64,000 bases of DNA, from contig CAKVGK010000002.1 of the NCBI GenBank assembly GCA_934747385.1, positions 186,001-250,000 on the forward strand, written 5' to 3'. Under the pieces are notes generated by a model. It saw nothing but the letters and a program-made list of their open reading frames with translations, made no database searches and was not told the DNA's origin. Origin of the DNA: an uncultured Clostridia bacterium. GTDB taxonomy: Bacteria > Bacillota > Clostridia > Christensenellales > UBA1242. Of the stretch, positions 20,855-29,595 are shown piece after piece (position 1 is the first letter of the stretch; every line of letters starts with the position of its first letter). The translations under genes and the position numbers were made by a program.

Positions 20855-22930
20855 ATGAAATTAATATTAATAGAAAGCCCAAACAAGCGTGAATCTATAA
20901 AAAAGTATATCGGTGATGAATATTTGGTTTATGCAACAAAAGGTCATGTGCGTGATTTGCCTGCAAAAAGTTTTGCCATAGACCTTGAACATAATTACGA
21001 ACCTACTTACGAGATTATTCCAGATAAAAAAGCCTTGGTAGCGGAACTTAAACGTTTGGCTGACAAAGCAGATGCCGTTTATCTTGCAACCGACCCGGAT
21101 AGAGAGGGAGAAGCAATCGCTTGGCATTTGGCAACAATTTTAGGGTTAGAAAAAGACGCCACGGTTCGCACCGCATTCAACGAAATTAGTAAAAAGGCAG
21201 TTAATGAAAGCATTGCAAACCCAAAGCCACTTAATTACGATTTGGTTAATGCTCAACAAGGTCGCCGTGTGCTTGACCGCATAATGGGTTATCAATTGAG
21301 CCCACTTTTAAGCAAAAAAATCCGCGGCAAGTTGTCAGCAGGTCGCGTGCAATCTGTAACTTTAAAACTTATTGTTGACCGCGAAAAAGCAATACAGAAT
21401 TTTGTGCCAGAGGAATACTGGAACATTTTTGCAAACCTAAAAAAGGGTGAGCAGCAGTTTAAAGCAGAATTAATTCAGTATAAGGACAAAAAGTTTGAAG
21501 TTCCAAACAAAGAGGTGGCGGACAAAGTTTTAAGTGAAACTGAAAACGCAGAATTTAAAGTAAATTCAGTTGAAAGAAAAGTGACTTACAGCAAACCACC
21601 AGCACCTTATACAACCAGCACATTGCAACAAGACGCAATCAAAAAGTTGAAAATGACCTCTGGCAGTTACACCAAGTGTGCACAATCACTTTATGAGGGC
21701 GTTATGATTGCAGGCGAGGGCAAAACAGCACTTGTAACATATATTCGTACCGACTCCACACGTGTTAGCTTGGACGCTCAATTTGCTGCAAAGGACTATA
21801 TTTTAAACCATTATGGTAATCAATATCACCCTGGCAAGTTTAACGAATTTGCTGCAAAAAACAATGTTCAAGACGCGCACGAAGCAATTCGTCCAATCAA
21901 TTTAAAATATACTCCAGAATATTTGAAAGGCAAAATTGATGAGCAGTATTTAAAACTATATACACTTGTTTTCAAACGCTTTATCGCAAGCCAAATGAGT
22001 TTTGCTCAATACGATAGTTTGACTGTAGACGTCACTGCCAATGATTACAAATTCCGTTCATCAGGTAAGGCTTTGATTTTTGACGGCTACACAAATGTTT
22101 ATAAAATTCAAGATGACGATAAAAACGGAATTAACATTCCAGATTTAACAGAAGGCGAGGTCGTTGAAAAGGAAAGTTTAAGCAGCGAGCAAAAGTTCAC
22201 AAAACCACCAGTTAGGTTTGCGGAAGATACAATTATTAAAGAAATGGAAGTTCAGGGGATTGGTCGTCCTGCAACATATGCTTCAACAATTTCAACATTG
22301 TTCAACCGCGATTATATTAAAACCGAAAAGAAATACCTTGTTCCAACAGAACTTGGCATAAAAGTTACTGAGTATTTGGAAGAGTATTTTGAGAACGTTA
22401 TGAATATCAAATTCACCGCACAAATGGAAAAACAATTGGACGACGTTGAACTTGGCAAAATCAAATGGCAAGAAATTGTTGACGCGTTTTACAAAGACTT
22501 CAAAAAACACATGGATTATGCAAGCCAGCAAATGGGTGTGACAATGATAAAAACAGAGCCTGTTCCAAGCGACATTAAGTGCGACAAGTGCGGTTCTATG
22601 ATGGTTTATCGCGACGGCAAATTTGGCAAATTTTTGGCTTGTTCAAATTTTCCTCAGTGCAAAAACACCAGAAATATTAACGAACCAGAAATTAAAGTAA
22701 CAGAAACCGGCATATGCCCAAAATGTGGTGGAATTGTCAGCGCAAAATACAGCAAACGCGGCAAATTGTTCTTTGGTTGCAATAATTACCCAAAGTGTGA
22801 TTACATTTCTTGGGATTTGCCTTTAAACGAAAAATGCCCAACCTGTGGCAGCCAATTGATTAAACGTTTTGGCAAAAACAAAACCACCATTTTGTGCTCA
22901 GGCAAAGGATGTAACTATGTTAAAGATTAA
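20855..22930 (+). CDS. topA: DNA topoisomerase I
   Basis: The 691-residue type IA topoisomerase relaxes negative supercoils. Visible: TOPRIM domain (LILIESPNK ... LATDPDREGEAIAWHL, with the DxD acidic motif), active-site tyrosine in ALVTYIRTDSTR, QDAHEAIRPI and GIGRPATYASTI. Three C-terminal four-Cys zinc ribbons begin at CDKCG, CPKCG and CPTCG. ATG 20855 is preferred over TTG 20852 because it is properly spaced from AGGAG. The last 14 bases overlap the trmFO start. Confidence 0.97.
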   Translation: MKLILIESPNKRESIKKYIGDEYLVYATKGHVRDLPAKSFAIDLEHNYEPTYEIIPDKKALVAELKRLADKADAVYLATDPDREGEAIAWHLATILGLEKDATVRTAFNEISKKAVNESIANPKPLNYDLVNAQQGRRVLDRIMGYQLSPLLSKKIRGKLSAGRVQSVTLKLIVDREKAIQNFVPEEYWNIFANLKKGEQQFKAELIQYKDKKFEVPNKEVADKVLSETENAEFKVNSVERKVTYSKPPAPYTTSTLQQDAIKKLKMTSGSYTKCAQSLYEGVMIAGEGKTALVTYIRTDSTRVSLDAQFAAKDYILNHYGNQYHPGKFNEFAAKNNVQDAHEAIRPINLKYTPEYLKGKIDEQYLKLYTLVFKRFIASQMSFAQYDSLTVDVTANDYKFRSSGKALIFDGYTNVYKIQDDDKNGINIPDLTEGEVVEKESLSSEQKFTKPPVRFAEDTIIKEMEVQGIGRPATYASTISTLFNRDYIKTEKKYLVPTELGIKVTEYLEEYFENVMNIKFTAQMEKQLDDVELGKIKWQEIVDAFYKDFKKHMDYASQQMGVTMIKTEPVPSDIKCDKCGSMMVYRDGKFGKFLACSNFPQCKNTRNINEPEIKVTETGICPKCGGIVSAKYSKRGKLFFGCNNYPKCDYISWDLPLNEKCPTCGSQLIKRFGKNKTTILCSGKGCNYVKD

Positions 22931-24218
22931 CATTATTGGAGCTGGACTTGCTGGAAGTGAAGCGGCCTTGTATTTGGCAAAAAAAGGGTACAAGGTCAAT
23001 CTTTTTGACATTAAATCAAAGTCAAAAACTCCAGCGCACCATTCCAATGATTTTGCAGAAATTGTTTGCAGCAATTCGTTCAAAAGCGATGATGAAAATT
23101 CTGCTTCAGGCTTATTTAAACGCGAACTTTTAATGTTGGATAGCACTCTTGTTGAAGCAGCCTACAAATTTAAAGTTCCCGCTGGACAAGCCTTGGCAGT
23201 TGATAGAGAACAATATTCTGCTTTTATAACAAATTTAATTAAAAATAATCAAAACATTAATGTCGTTTGTGAAGACGTGGGAGAGTTTGAGCAAGATGCA
23301 ATTACAATTGTGGCAACTGGCCCGCTTACAACTGACAAAATGAGCAACGCGCTTCAACAAAAACTTGGGCAGCAATTCTTTTATTTTTACGACGCAGCCG
23401 CGCCAATCATTGACGCAAACAGTATAGATTTGACCAAGGCATTTTTTGGTTCAAGATATGGCAAAGGTGAGAATGATTATTTGAATTGTCCAATGAACAA
23501 AGAGCAGTATTTAAAATTCTACACAGAACTGATAAGTGCTCAGCGTGTGGAGTTGCACGACTTTGAAAAGAACAATATATTTGAAAGTTGCATGCCAATT
23601 GAAATTATGGCAATGCGAGGTGAGGACGCAATACGTTTTGGACCTTTGAAGCCAGTTGGTTTCACCAATCCACACGACAATTCCAAACCTTACGCCATTG
23701 TTCAATTGCGAAAGGAAAACAACAACGCAACAATGTTCAATATGGTTGGCTTTCAAACAAACTTAACTTTTCCTGAGCAAAAACGCGTATTTAGTTTAAT
23801 TCCAGGGCTTGAAAATGCAGTATTTTTGCGCTATGGTGTAATGCACACCAATCATTTTGTTAATTTTCCTGCCTGCTTGGATAAGTATTCAAGATTGAAA
23901 ACTGACAATAATATATTTATTGCGGGGCAACTTAGCGGTGTAGAAGGCTATGTTGAAAGCATTGCAAGTGGTTTGTATTGTGCCATAAATGTTGACAGAA
24001 TGCTTAAAAATATGCCGCTAATTGAATTTTCGGCAAACACAATTATTGGTGGGCTTTATAATTATCTTATCAATGCAAACACAAATCATTTTCAGCCAAT
24101 CAATGCAAATTATGGCGTTTTGAACCCAATCAATATGAAAGACAAAACTGAAAGGAATATAGAATATCGCAAGCGCTCTTTGGCTGAAATTGAAGCGGTT
24201 GCTGAACAAATAAAATAA
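22917..24218 (+). CDS. trmFO: Methylenetetrahydrofolate-tRNA-(uracil-5-)-methyltransferase TrmFO
   Basis: This FAD- and folate-dependent enzyme makes m5U54 in tRNA T-loops. From ATG 22917 (after AAAGGA) it has 433 residues, typical for the family. The N-terminal FAD-binding motif is IIGAGLAGSEAAL, followed by EIVCSNSFKSDDENSASGL and a late FIAGQLSGVEGYVESIASG block. The start lies inside the 3' end of topA in another frame. It follows topA and precedes hslVU exactly as in Bacillus, except that xerC is missing. Confidence 0.96.
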   Translation: MLKINIIGAGLAGSEAALYLAKKGYKVNLFDIKSKSKTPAHHSNDFAEIVCSNSFKSDDENSASGLFKRELLMLDSTLVEAAYKFKVPAGQALAVDREQYSAFITNLIKNNQNINVVCEDVGEFEQDAITIVATGPLTTDKMSNALQQKLGQQFFYFYDAAAPIIDANSIDLTKAFFGSRYGKGENDYLNCPMNKEQYLKFYTELISAQRVELHDFEKNNIFESCMPIEIMAMRGEDAIRFGPLKPVGFTNPHDNSKPYAIVQLRKENNNATMFNMVGFQTNLTFPEQKRVFSLIPGLENAVFLRYGVMHTNHFVNFPACLDKYSRLKTDNNIFIAGQLSGVEGYVESIASGLYCAINVDRMLKNMPLIEFSANTIIGGLYNYLINANTNHFQPINANYGVLNPINMKDKTERNIEYRKRSLAEIEAVAEQIK

Positions 24219-24231
24219 ATAAGGAGAAATT

Positions 24232-24765
24232 ATGGAACAATTTAGAGGAACAACCATTGTAGCAGTTAAACGTGACGGCAAAACCGTTGTTGCCGGCGAC
24301 GGACAAGTTACAATGGGGCAACAGGTTATTTTTAAAGGCACAGCACACAAAGTGCGCAGGCTTTTTGACGAGAAAGTGGTTGTTGGCTTTGCTGGCGGCA
24401 CTGCAGACGCTTTTGCAATGTGTGAGGAGTTTGAAAAGTTGTTGAACAAATACAGCGGCAGTTTAATGCGCAGCGCAGTTGAATTTGCAAAAAACATTCG
24501 TAGTCAAGGGCACAACAACGCAGAGGCTCTTATGATTGTTGCAGACAAACAAACTTTGTTAATTTTGTCCAGCATGGGTGACGTTATTGAGCCAGACGAT
24601 GGCATTTGTGCTATTGGCAGTGGAGGCAATTATGCCTTGGCAGCAGCAAAAGCGTTGTATAAAAACACAGATTTGGACGCAAAGACAATTGCAATAAAGG
24701 CAATGGAAATTGCAACCGATATTTGCGTTTTTACAAACGGCAATTATGTTGTTGAGGAGGTTTAA
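24232..24765 (+). CDS. hslV: ATP-dependent protease peptidase subunit HslV (ClpQ)
   Basis: This proteasome-like peptidase forms a double hexamer driven by HslU. The 177-residue protein starts [20 protein letters not shown]. The Thr pair at residues 7-8 is the likely catalytic N-terminus after processing. The GDGQVTMG and [10 protein letters not shown] blocks and the C-terminal [20 protein letters not shown] segment are family hallmarks. It follows AAGGAG, 13 bp after trmFO, and is separated from hslU by one base. Confidence 0.96.
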   Translation: MEQFRGTTIVAVKRDGKTVVAGDGQVTMGQQVIFKGTAHKVRRLFDEKVVVGFAGGTADAFAMCEEFEKLLNKYSGSLMRSAVEFAKNIRSQGHNNAEALMIVADKQTLLILSSMGDVIEPDDGICAIGSGGNYALAAAKALYKNTDLDAKTIAIKAMEIATDICVFTNGNYVVEEV

Positions 24766-24766
24766 C

Positions 24767-26083
24767 ATGAGTAATATTATGACTTGTAAAGAAATCGTTT
24801 CAAATTTAGATAATTACATTATTGGTCAAGCAAAAGCAAAACGTGCAGTTGCAATCTGTTTGCGCAATCGCTATCGCCGCAGTCAATTAGATAAGGCTCT
24901 CAGTGAAGAAATAACACCTAAAAATATCATTTTAAAAGGACCAACTGGTGTTGGTAAAACTGAAATTGCACGCAGGCTTGCAAAACTTGTTAACGCACCA
25001 TTTGTTAAAGTGGAAGCCACAAAATACACTGAAGTGGGCTATGTTGGCAGGGACGTTGAAAGCATGATTCGTGACCTTGTTGGCGTTGCTGTGCGCATTG
25101 TTCGTCAAGAGCAAACCAATAAGATTAAAGACAAGGCAATCACGGTTGTTGATAAAAAAATCACAGATATTTTGTACCCAATCAAGAAAAGCACAAAGCC
25201 AGAAAATGTAGACACAGAAAATTTCCGTGCAGATTTTTACGCAAACTACAAAGCAGGCAAATACGATAAAGACACAATCGACATTGACGTTAAAGATGAA
25301 CCTCAGCAAATGAACCTCATGGACGGCATTGGGGCAGAAATCAACATTGGTCAAATTATGGGTGGCATCATTAAAGCACCTCGCAAGTTGAAAAAAATGA
25401 CAGTAGAACGCGCACGCGAACTTTTGCTTGACGAAGAATGTGACAAATTGATTGACCCAGACGCAGTAAATAAAGAGGCAATTTTCCGCGCAGAGCAACA
25501 GGGCATTATTTTCATTGACGAAATAGACAAGATTGCTGCAAAGAAAAATAATGGTCAAGACGTTTCCCGCGAGGGTGTTCAACGCGACATTTTACCTATT
25601 GTTGAAGGCAGTGTTGTTAACACAAAATATGGTGTAGTTCACACAGACCATATACTTTTTATTGCAGCTGGAGCTTTTCACATTGCAAGCGTTAGTGACT
25701 TAATTCCAGAACTTCAAGGACGTTTCCCAGTTATTGTTGAACTTGATAGTTTAACAAAAGAGGATTTTAAAAAGATTTTAACCATACCACAAAACGCACT
25801 TATCAAGCAATATCAAGAATTGTTGCGTGTAGATAATGTCGAACTTGAGTTCACGGATGACGCCATTGACGCAATTGCAGAACTTGCTGCAGATGAAAAT
25901 GAAACAAACGAAAATATTGGTGCGCGTCGCTTGCAAACAATAATGGAAATGCTTCTTGAAGATATTTCTTTCAACGCTAGCGACAAAAACCCTATGGTTA
26001 AGGTTGTTATTGACAAACCTTTCGTTCTTAACGCAATGAACTCACTCATTCATACTCATGATTTTAAAAAGTACGTTTTATAA
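24767..26083 (+). CDS. hslU: ATP-dependent protease ATPase subunit HslU (ClpY)
   Basis: This AAA+ unfoldase feeds substrates into HslV. From ATG 24767, behind GAGGAGGTT, it has 438 residues. Visible: LDNYIIGQAKAKRAVAICL at the N-terminus, Walker A GPTGVGKTE, the GYVGRDVESM pore loop, I domain (about residues 110-230), Walker B GIIFIDEIDKIA, sensor region FQGRFPV-like LQGRFPVIVEL, and NIGARRLQTIMEMLLEDISF. The longer open frame begins inside hslV without a ribosome site and was rejected. Confidence 0.97.
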   Translation: MSNIMTCKEIVSNLDNYIIGQAKAKRAVAICLRNRYRRSQLDKALSEEITPKNIILKGPTGVGKTEIARRLAKLVNAPFVKVEATKYTEVGYVGRDVESMIRDLVGVAVRIVRQEQTNKIKDKAITVVDKKITDILYPIKKSTKPENVDTENFRADFYANYKAGKYDKDTIDIDVKDEPQQMNLMDGIGAEINIGQIMGGIIKAPRKLKKMTVERARELLLDEECDKLIDPDAVNKEAIFRAEQQGIIFIDEIDKIAAKKNNGQDVSREGVQRDILPIVEGSVVNTKYGVVHTDHILFIAAGAFHIASVSDLIPELQGRFPVIVELDSLTKEDFKKILTIPQNALIKQYQELLRVDNVELEFTDDAIDAIAELAADENETNENIGARRLQTIMEMLLEDISFNASDKNPMVKVVIDKPFVLNAMNSLIHTHDFKKYVL

Positions 26084-26109
26084 GTCACTTTAAAGGCAAA
26101 ATATAACAA

Positions 26110-26802
26110 ATGACAACTCAAGGTTTGGATTTTTTAAACAGGTTTACATTAATGTTAACTCCAGAACAGGTTAACAAACTTGTTTCTGCGCGCATTATCG
26201 TTTTTGGCACGGGAGGGGTTGGCAGTTCAGTATGCAACTTTTTAATTCGTTCAGGCATTTGTAATTTAACCATAGTTGATTATGACACAATTGACATAAC
26301 AAACATAAACCGCCAGTTAGTGGCAAATTTTTCCAATATTGGCAAATTAAAAGTTGAGGAAATGAAAGCCCAATTACTGAGTATAAACCCAAATGCTAAA
26401 ATTACCGCGATTGCAGAAAAGTACGACGAAAACAGCAGTATAAATTTGGGAGAATTTGACATTATTATTGATTGCATAGACGACATTAAAGCAAAAAAAT
26501 ATTTAATCTTGCAGGCTAAAGCCAAAAAAGTTTATATTATTTGCGCAATGGGTGCGGGCAACCGATATGAGGAAATTCCTCAGTTTGAAATAACAGATAT
26601 TTCCAAAACAAGTTACGACCCAATTGCGAAAATCTTGCGCAAGTTTTGTGCGGAAAACCGCATAAACAAACTTGATGTGTGTTACACTAAGCAAAAAGCA
26701 ATTAAATATGATTGTCAAACCATCGCAAGTGTGGTATACTATCCTGTGATGATGGCTGGCACAATGGTTGCCAAAGTTGTCACAAAAATCGTAAATATGT
26801 AA
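26110..26802 (+). CDS. tcdA: tRNA threonylcarbamoyladenosine dehydratase TcdA-like E1 enzyme
   Basis: ThiF/MoeB/E1-like ATPase; the TcdA (CsdL) branch cyclises t6A37 in tRNA. In 230 residues: FLNRFTLMLTPEQVNKL, the nucleotide motif VFGTGGVGSSVCNFLIRSG, DYDTIDITNINRQL, and the IDCIDDIKAKKYLI block. The Cys in KLDVCYTKQKAI fits TcdA rather than ThiF or MoeB, and no ThiS or MoaD gene is nearby. It is slightly short for TcdA. It follows hslU by 26 bp. Confidence 0.85.
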   Translation: MTTQGLDFLNRFTLMLTPEQVNKLVSARIIVFGTGGVGSSVCNFLIRSGICNLTIVDYDTIDITNINRQLVANFSNIGKLKVEEMKAQLLSINPNAKITAIAEKYDENSSINLGEFDIIIDCIDDIKAKKYLILQAKAKKVYIICAMGAGNRYEEIPQFEITDISKTSYDPIAKILRKFCAENRINKLDVCYTKQKAIKYDCQTIASVVYYPVMMAGTMVAKVVTKIVNM

Positions 26803-26816
26803 ATTTGGAGGTTAAC

Positions 26817-27143
26817 ATGGAACAAATTAAAACCGAAAATTTTGATGAAATCATTAACAACGAACAGTTGACAGTTGTAGATTTTTCCGCAACTTGGTGC
26901 ATGCCTTGCCGTATGTTAAAGCCAATTATTGAGCGTTTGAGCACGAAAATCACTGACGTTAAGTTTTTTAACCTTGACATTGACAATTGCGAAGAAATTG
27001 CAAAAAGATACCGCATTTTTAGCGTGCCAACAATTGTTTGTTTTAAAGCGGGTAAAAAAATCGACAGCATGGTTGGTTTAAGTTCTGCTGACGATATTGA
27101 AACATTCATTGACAATTGCAAACGAGCAAAAATTGAAGAGTAA
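26817..27143 (+). CDS. trxA: Thioredoxin
   Basis: The 108-residue cytosolic disulfide reductase has a thioredoxin fold with active site WCMPC (usual WCGPC), VVDFSATW before it and the cis-Pro region VPTIVCFKAGKK after it. ATG 26817 follows TTGGAGG; the longer open frame overlaps tcdA. CMPC instead of CGPC should shift redox potential slightly. An intrinsic terminator follows, closing the trmFO-hslVU-tcdA-trxA unit. Confidence 0.93.
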   Translation: MEQIKTENFDEIINNEQLTVVDFSATWCMPCRMLKPIIERLSTKITDVKFFNLDIDNCEEIAKRYRIFSVPTIVCFKAGKKIDSMVGLSSADDIETFIDNCKRAKIEE

Positions 27144-27176
27144 TTTGCTTTTTAGCACAAACAATAAGTCGGTTTT

Positions 27177-27199
27177 AGAAGGTTTTTTGCCTTCTTTTT
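27177..27199 (+). terminator. trxA terminator
   Basis: AGAAGG pairs with CCTTCT around TTTTTTG, followed by five T. Confidence 0.85.
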
Positions 27200-27224
27200 C
27201 TTTGTAAGAATTAAAAATATAATA

Positions 27225-27253
27225 TTGACAAAAATCGTATTAAGTGGTATATT
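27225..27253 (+). promoter_or_regulatory. iscS promoter
   Basis: TTGACA (27225-27230), 17-bp spacer, TATATT (27248-27253). No IscR gene is in the window. Confidence 0.82.
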
Positions 27254-27272
27254 ATAGCACGGAGAAGGAAAA

Positions 27273-28463
27273 ATGACAGAAAAGATATATTTGGACAATG
27301 CTTCCACAACAAGAATTAATGCAGAAGTTCTTAACGAAATGAACAAGGTTTACACGTCAACTTTTGGCAATTCAAGTTCACTTCATTCTTTTGGTAGGGA
27401 AGCAAGCAGTTTGATTGACAACAGCCGCGACACTATTGCTGACGCAATAAACGCAAAAAGCAACGAAATATATTTCACAGCAAGTGGCAGTGAGGCAAAC
27501 TCTTGGGCTATTATTGGCATTGCAAACGCCAACAAAGCAAAGGGGAACCATATCATAACAAGCAAAATTGAGCATGAATCTGTTTTGCAAGCATGCAAGT
27601 ATTTGGAAAAGAATGGTTTTGAAGTAACATATTTGGATGTTGATAGAAATGGTTTCATCAATTTTGCTCAATTGCTTCGCAGCATTACAGACAAAACTAT
27701 TTTAATTTCAATTATGGCAGCAAACAACGAAATTGGCACAATTCAAAACATAAAAGCAATTTCTCATGTTGCGCACGATAAAAATATTATTTTCCACACA
27801 GACTGTGTCCAACTTTTTGGTCATATGATGCTTGATGTGAAAGATTTGGGCATTGACGCAATGACAATCAGTGCTCATAAAATTTATGGACCAAAAGGTG
27901 TGGGTGCACTTTATCTTTCAAACAATGTTTCAATTGACCCAATTATTTTTGGCGGTAATCAAGAGCGTTCTCGCCGCGGCGGCACAACAAACACAGCAGG
28001 CGTTGTTGGATTTGCAAAAGCAACAGAATTGGCAGTTAGAGATATGGCAACAAACAACCACAAATTGCGTGCTTTAAGTGAATATTTTGTTTCAAAAATC
28101 ACTGCGTCAATTGAAAATATTATAATCAATGCAGAAACAAAGCAAAAACTTCCAAATATAATTTCAATTTGCTTTGTTGGTGTTGATGGCGAAAGTTTGC
28201 TTACAAAACTTGATTTGGCGGGAGTGGCAGTTTCAACAGGCAGCGCTTGCACAAGCAATAGTTTGGCAGTTTCTCACGTAATTTCTGCCATTGGACTCAA
28301 AACTGACGACGCAAAAAGCACAATTCGTTTCAGTATTGGCAAAAACAATTCATACGAAGAATTGGACAATGCTATTGCAATAATCAAAAAAGCAGTTGAT
28401 GATTTGCGTGAATATTCATCAACCTATGGGTTAAAAACTCGCAAAAGGAAGGGGGACAATTAA
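27273..28463 (+). CDS. iscS: Cysteine desulfurase (NifS/IscS type)
   Basis: This PLP enzyme takes sulfur from cysteine for Fe-S clusters and tRNA thiolation. The 396-residue protein opens IYLDNASTTRINAEVLNEM, has the aspartate/histidine region with HTDCVQLFGH, PLP lysine in TISAHKIYGPKG, and the mobile catalytic Cys in STGSACTSN, the class I (IscS/NifS) loop. The start follows GGAGAAGG and a consensus promoter. Its TAA shares one base with the ATG of the next gene, its presumed scaffold partner. A Lys/Arg-rich tail (KTRKRKGDN) follows the fold. Confidence 0.95.
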   Translation: MTEKIYLDNASTTRINAEVLNEMNKVYTSTFGNSSSLHSFGREASSLIDNSRDTIADAINAKSNEIYFTASGSEANSWAIIGIANANKAKGNHIITSKIEHESVLQACKYLEKNGFEVTYLDVDRNGFINFAQLLRSITDKTILISIMAANNEIGTIQNIKAISHVAHDKNIIFHTDCVQLFGHMMLDVKDLGIDAMTISAHKIYGPKGVGALYLSNNVSIDPIIFGGNQERSRRGGTTNTAGVVGFAKATELAVRDMATNNHKLRALSEYFVSKITASIENIIINAETKQKLPNIISICFVGVDGESLLTKLDLAGVAVSTGSACTSNSLAVSHVISAIGLKTDDAKSTIRFSIGKNNSYEELDNAIAIIKKAVDDLREYSSTYGLKTRKRKGDN

Positions 28464-29164
28464 TGTATAGCAAAACTATTTTAAATTTATTTGCAAACCC
28501 TGTTAATGCTGGCAGAATTATGAAACCAGATGGCATTGCAAGTTTGTCAAATTTTGAAGAAACAGCAAATGTTGAATTTTCACTTCGTGTTGAAAATGAC
28601 ATAATTCAAGATTGCAATTTCCGCGCACAAGCAAACCCTTACATAACAGCAATTTGCTCAACAATAACTCAAATGGTTATTGGCAAAAATATTGATGACG
28701 TTATGTTGGACCAATTGAGCGTTAAAAATCAACTTGGCGACAACAGTGAAACCGACATTTCATTCTGCATTGAGTGTTTATATTTAGCAATTGAAGACTA
28801 TATTCAAACACGTGAAAAAGAGGGCAAACCAAAATCAACTCGCGGCAGAAAAAAGAAAGTGGTTGAACCAATTATTGACGAACAAACTGCTCAAGCAATT
28901 TCAGACGCGGTTGCGGTTGTAACCGAATCTGCTCAAGCAACAAAACAAGACCCAGATGAACCAATCGACGAGGAATTTGGAGTGGACTATATTGGAACAA
29001 CAAACTCTTTCGGTTCAACCGAAGAAGAAAATGCAAAACAAGGCAAGGTTGAAGATGAAAAACAAAATCAATCACAACCACATGTAACAAAAGCATTTGA
29101 AGGCAGCATATTCAATAATCCAATCTTTGTAAATTTCTTTAATCATACACCAAAAGGTGAGTAA
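28463..29164 (+). CDS. Divergent IscU/NifU-N-like protein lacking ligand cysteines
   Basis: Position after iscS and the N-terminal 125 residues (LFANPVNAGRIMKPDGIA ... FRAQANPYITAICSTITQMV ... LAIEDYI) match the IscU/NifU-N fold. By eye, the three cluster-ligand positions are not Cys: the CGD site falls in EETANVEF, the FGC site in FRAQANPY, and the HCS site near DISF, with unrelated Cys nearby. A C-terminal extension of about 110 residues is acidic, Gln/Glu-rich and probably disordered, after a basic RGRKKK patch. It may be a regulatory or delivery partner rather than a classic scaffold. The last 34 bases recur downstream. Confidence 0.75.
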   Translation: MYSKTILNLFANPVNAGRIMKPDGIASLSNFEETANVEFSLRVENDIIQDCNFRAQANPYITAICSTITQMVIGKNIDDVMLDQLSVKNQLGDNSETDISFCIECLYLAIEDYIQTREKEGKPKSTRGRKKKVVEPIIDEQTAQAISDAVAVVTESAQATKQDPDEPIDEEFGVDYIGTTNSFGSTEEENAKQGKVEDEKQNQSQPHVTKAFEGSIFNNPIFVNFFNHTPKGE

Positions 29165-29165
29165 A
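29132..29165 (+). repeat. 34-bp repeat, copy A
   Basis: This segment covers the 3' end of the IscU-like gene, encoding NFFNHTPKGE and the stop. It recurs 94 bp downstream with one mismatch. Confidence 0.95.
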
Positions 29166-29258
29166 GAAATTTTAGAAATTTACAATGACAAAATGGTAAG
29201 AGCAATCGAAACATTTTATCTTAAGAATTTCTTTAATCATACACCAAAGGGTGAGTAA
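29157..29258 (+). other. Cryptic 33-codon ORF sharing the IscU-like C-terminus
   Basis: An open frame from GTG 29157 (or ATG 29193) reads VSKEILEIYNDKMVRAIETF and then YLKNFFNHTPKGE. It overlaps the end of the preceding gene by 8 bases and finishes on repeat copy B, so it ends with the same ten residues. No good ribosome site is seen. It may be a relic rather than a gene. Confidence 0.35.
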
Positions 29259-29259
29259 A
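29226..29259 (+). repeat. 34-bp repeat, copy B
   Basis: Matches 29132-29165 at 33 of 34 positions (A to G at one position), including the stop codon. The 60 bp between the copies is unique. Confidence 0.95.
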
Positions 29260-29326
29260 TTCTAACCTTTTTTGCAAAATTTTACATATTTTTTAACTAT
29301 CAACAAACAATAAGATAGGAGGATTT

Positions 29327-29509
29327 ATGAAAGATTTATTAGTCGGCATGGGGATTGGATTTGTTGTTGGTGCAATCGCTTGTAAATGCAACAAACCAAT
29401 GGCAGACACCATTGAAAAAGGTGTTGAAAAGGGTAAGGAAATTATCACTGACGTTGCAGATGAAATTAAAACCAAAACCAACAAAGCAAAGGGTCAAAAT
29501 AACCAATAA
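29327..29509 (+). CDS. Small single-span membrane protein, YtxH-like
   Basis: The 60-residue protein has one Gly-rich hydrophobic helix (LLVGMGIGFVVGAIA, residues 4-18), a Cys pair (CKC), then a charged amphipathic tail rich in Lys, Glu and Thr. Its layout is like YtxH-family stress proteins, but the match is only structural. A strong AGGAGG site and a terminator after the stop show it is a real, separately ended gene. Function is unknown. Confidence 0.75.
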   Translation: MKDLLVGMGIGFVVGAIACKCNKPMADTIEKGVEKGKEIITDVADEIKTKTNKAKGQNNQ

Positions 29510-29514
29510 GTTTT

Positions 29515-29559
29515 AAGGGCTGATAATTAATAGAACATATTTGTTACTAGCCCTTTTTT
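29515..29559 (+). terminator. Terminator after the small membrane protein
   Basis: AAGGGCT pairs with AGCCCTT over 7 bp with a long loop of 27 bases, followed by T6. Confidence 0.75.
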
Positions 29560-29560
29560 G

Positions 29561-29589
29561 TTTACTTTTTTAAAGCTTTATGGTAAAAT
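29561..29589 (+). promoter_or_regulatory. ruvX promoter, predicted leaderless
   Basis: TTTACT (29561-29566), 17-bp spacer, TAAAAT (29584-29589) preceded by TGG (extended -10). The expected start point, 7 bases on, is the A of the ruvX ATG. Confidence 0.65.
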
Positions 29590-29595
29590 AAAAAT

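Noticed and set aside
22869..22916. Upstream extension of trmFO inside topA
   Set aside because: The FAD motif normally begins within a few residues of the start, and ATG 22917 has AAAGGA before it.
24710..24766. hslU start inside hslV
   Set aside because: The internal ATG 24767 follows a strong GAGGAGG and gives the normal family start.
24932..25582. 216-codon antisense frame in hslU
   Set aside because: It is the mirror of a strongly conserved coding gene with Cys/Phe/Asn-rich nonsense composition and no start signals.
29132..29259. Target-site duplication of an insertion sequence or a CRISPR-like repeat pair
   Set aside because: The repeat is 34 bp, much longer than normal target duplications; the 60-bp insert has no transposase or terminal repeats; only two copies exist, and no cas genes are present.
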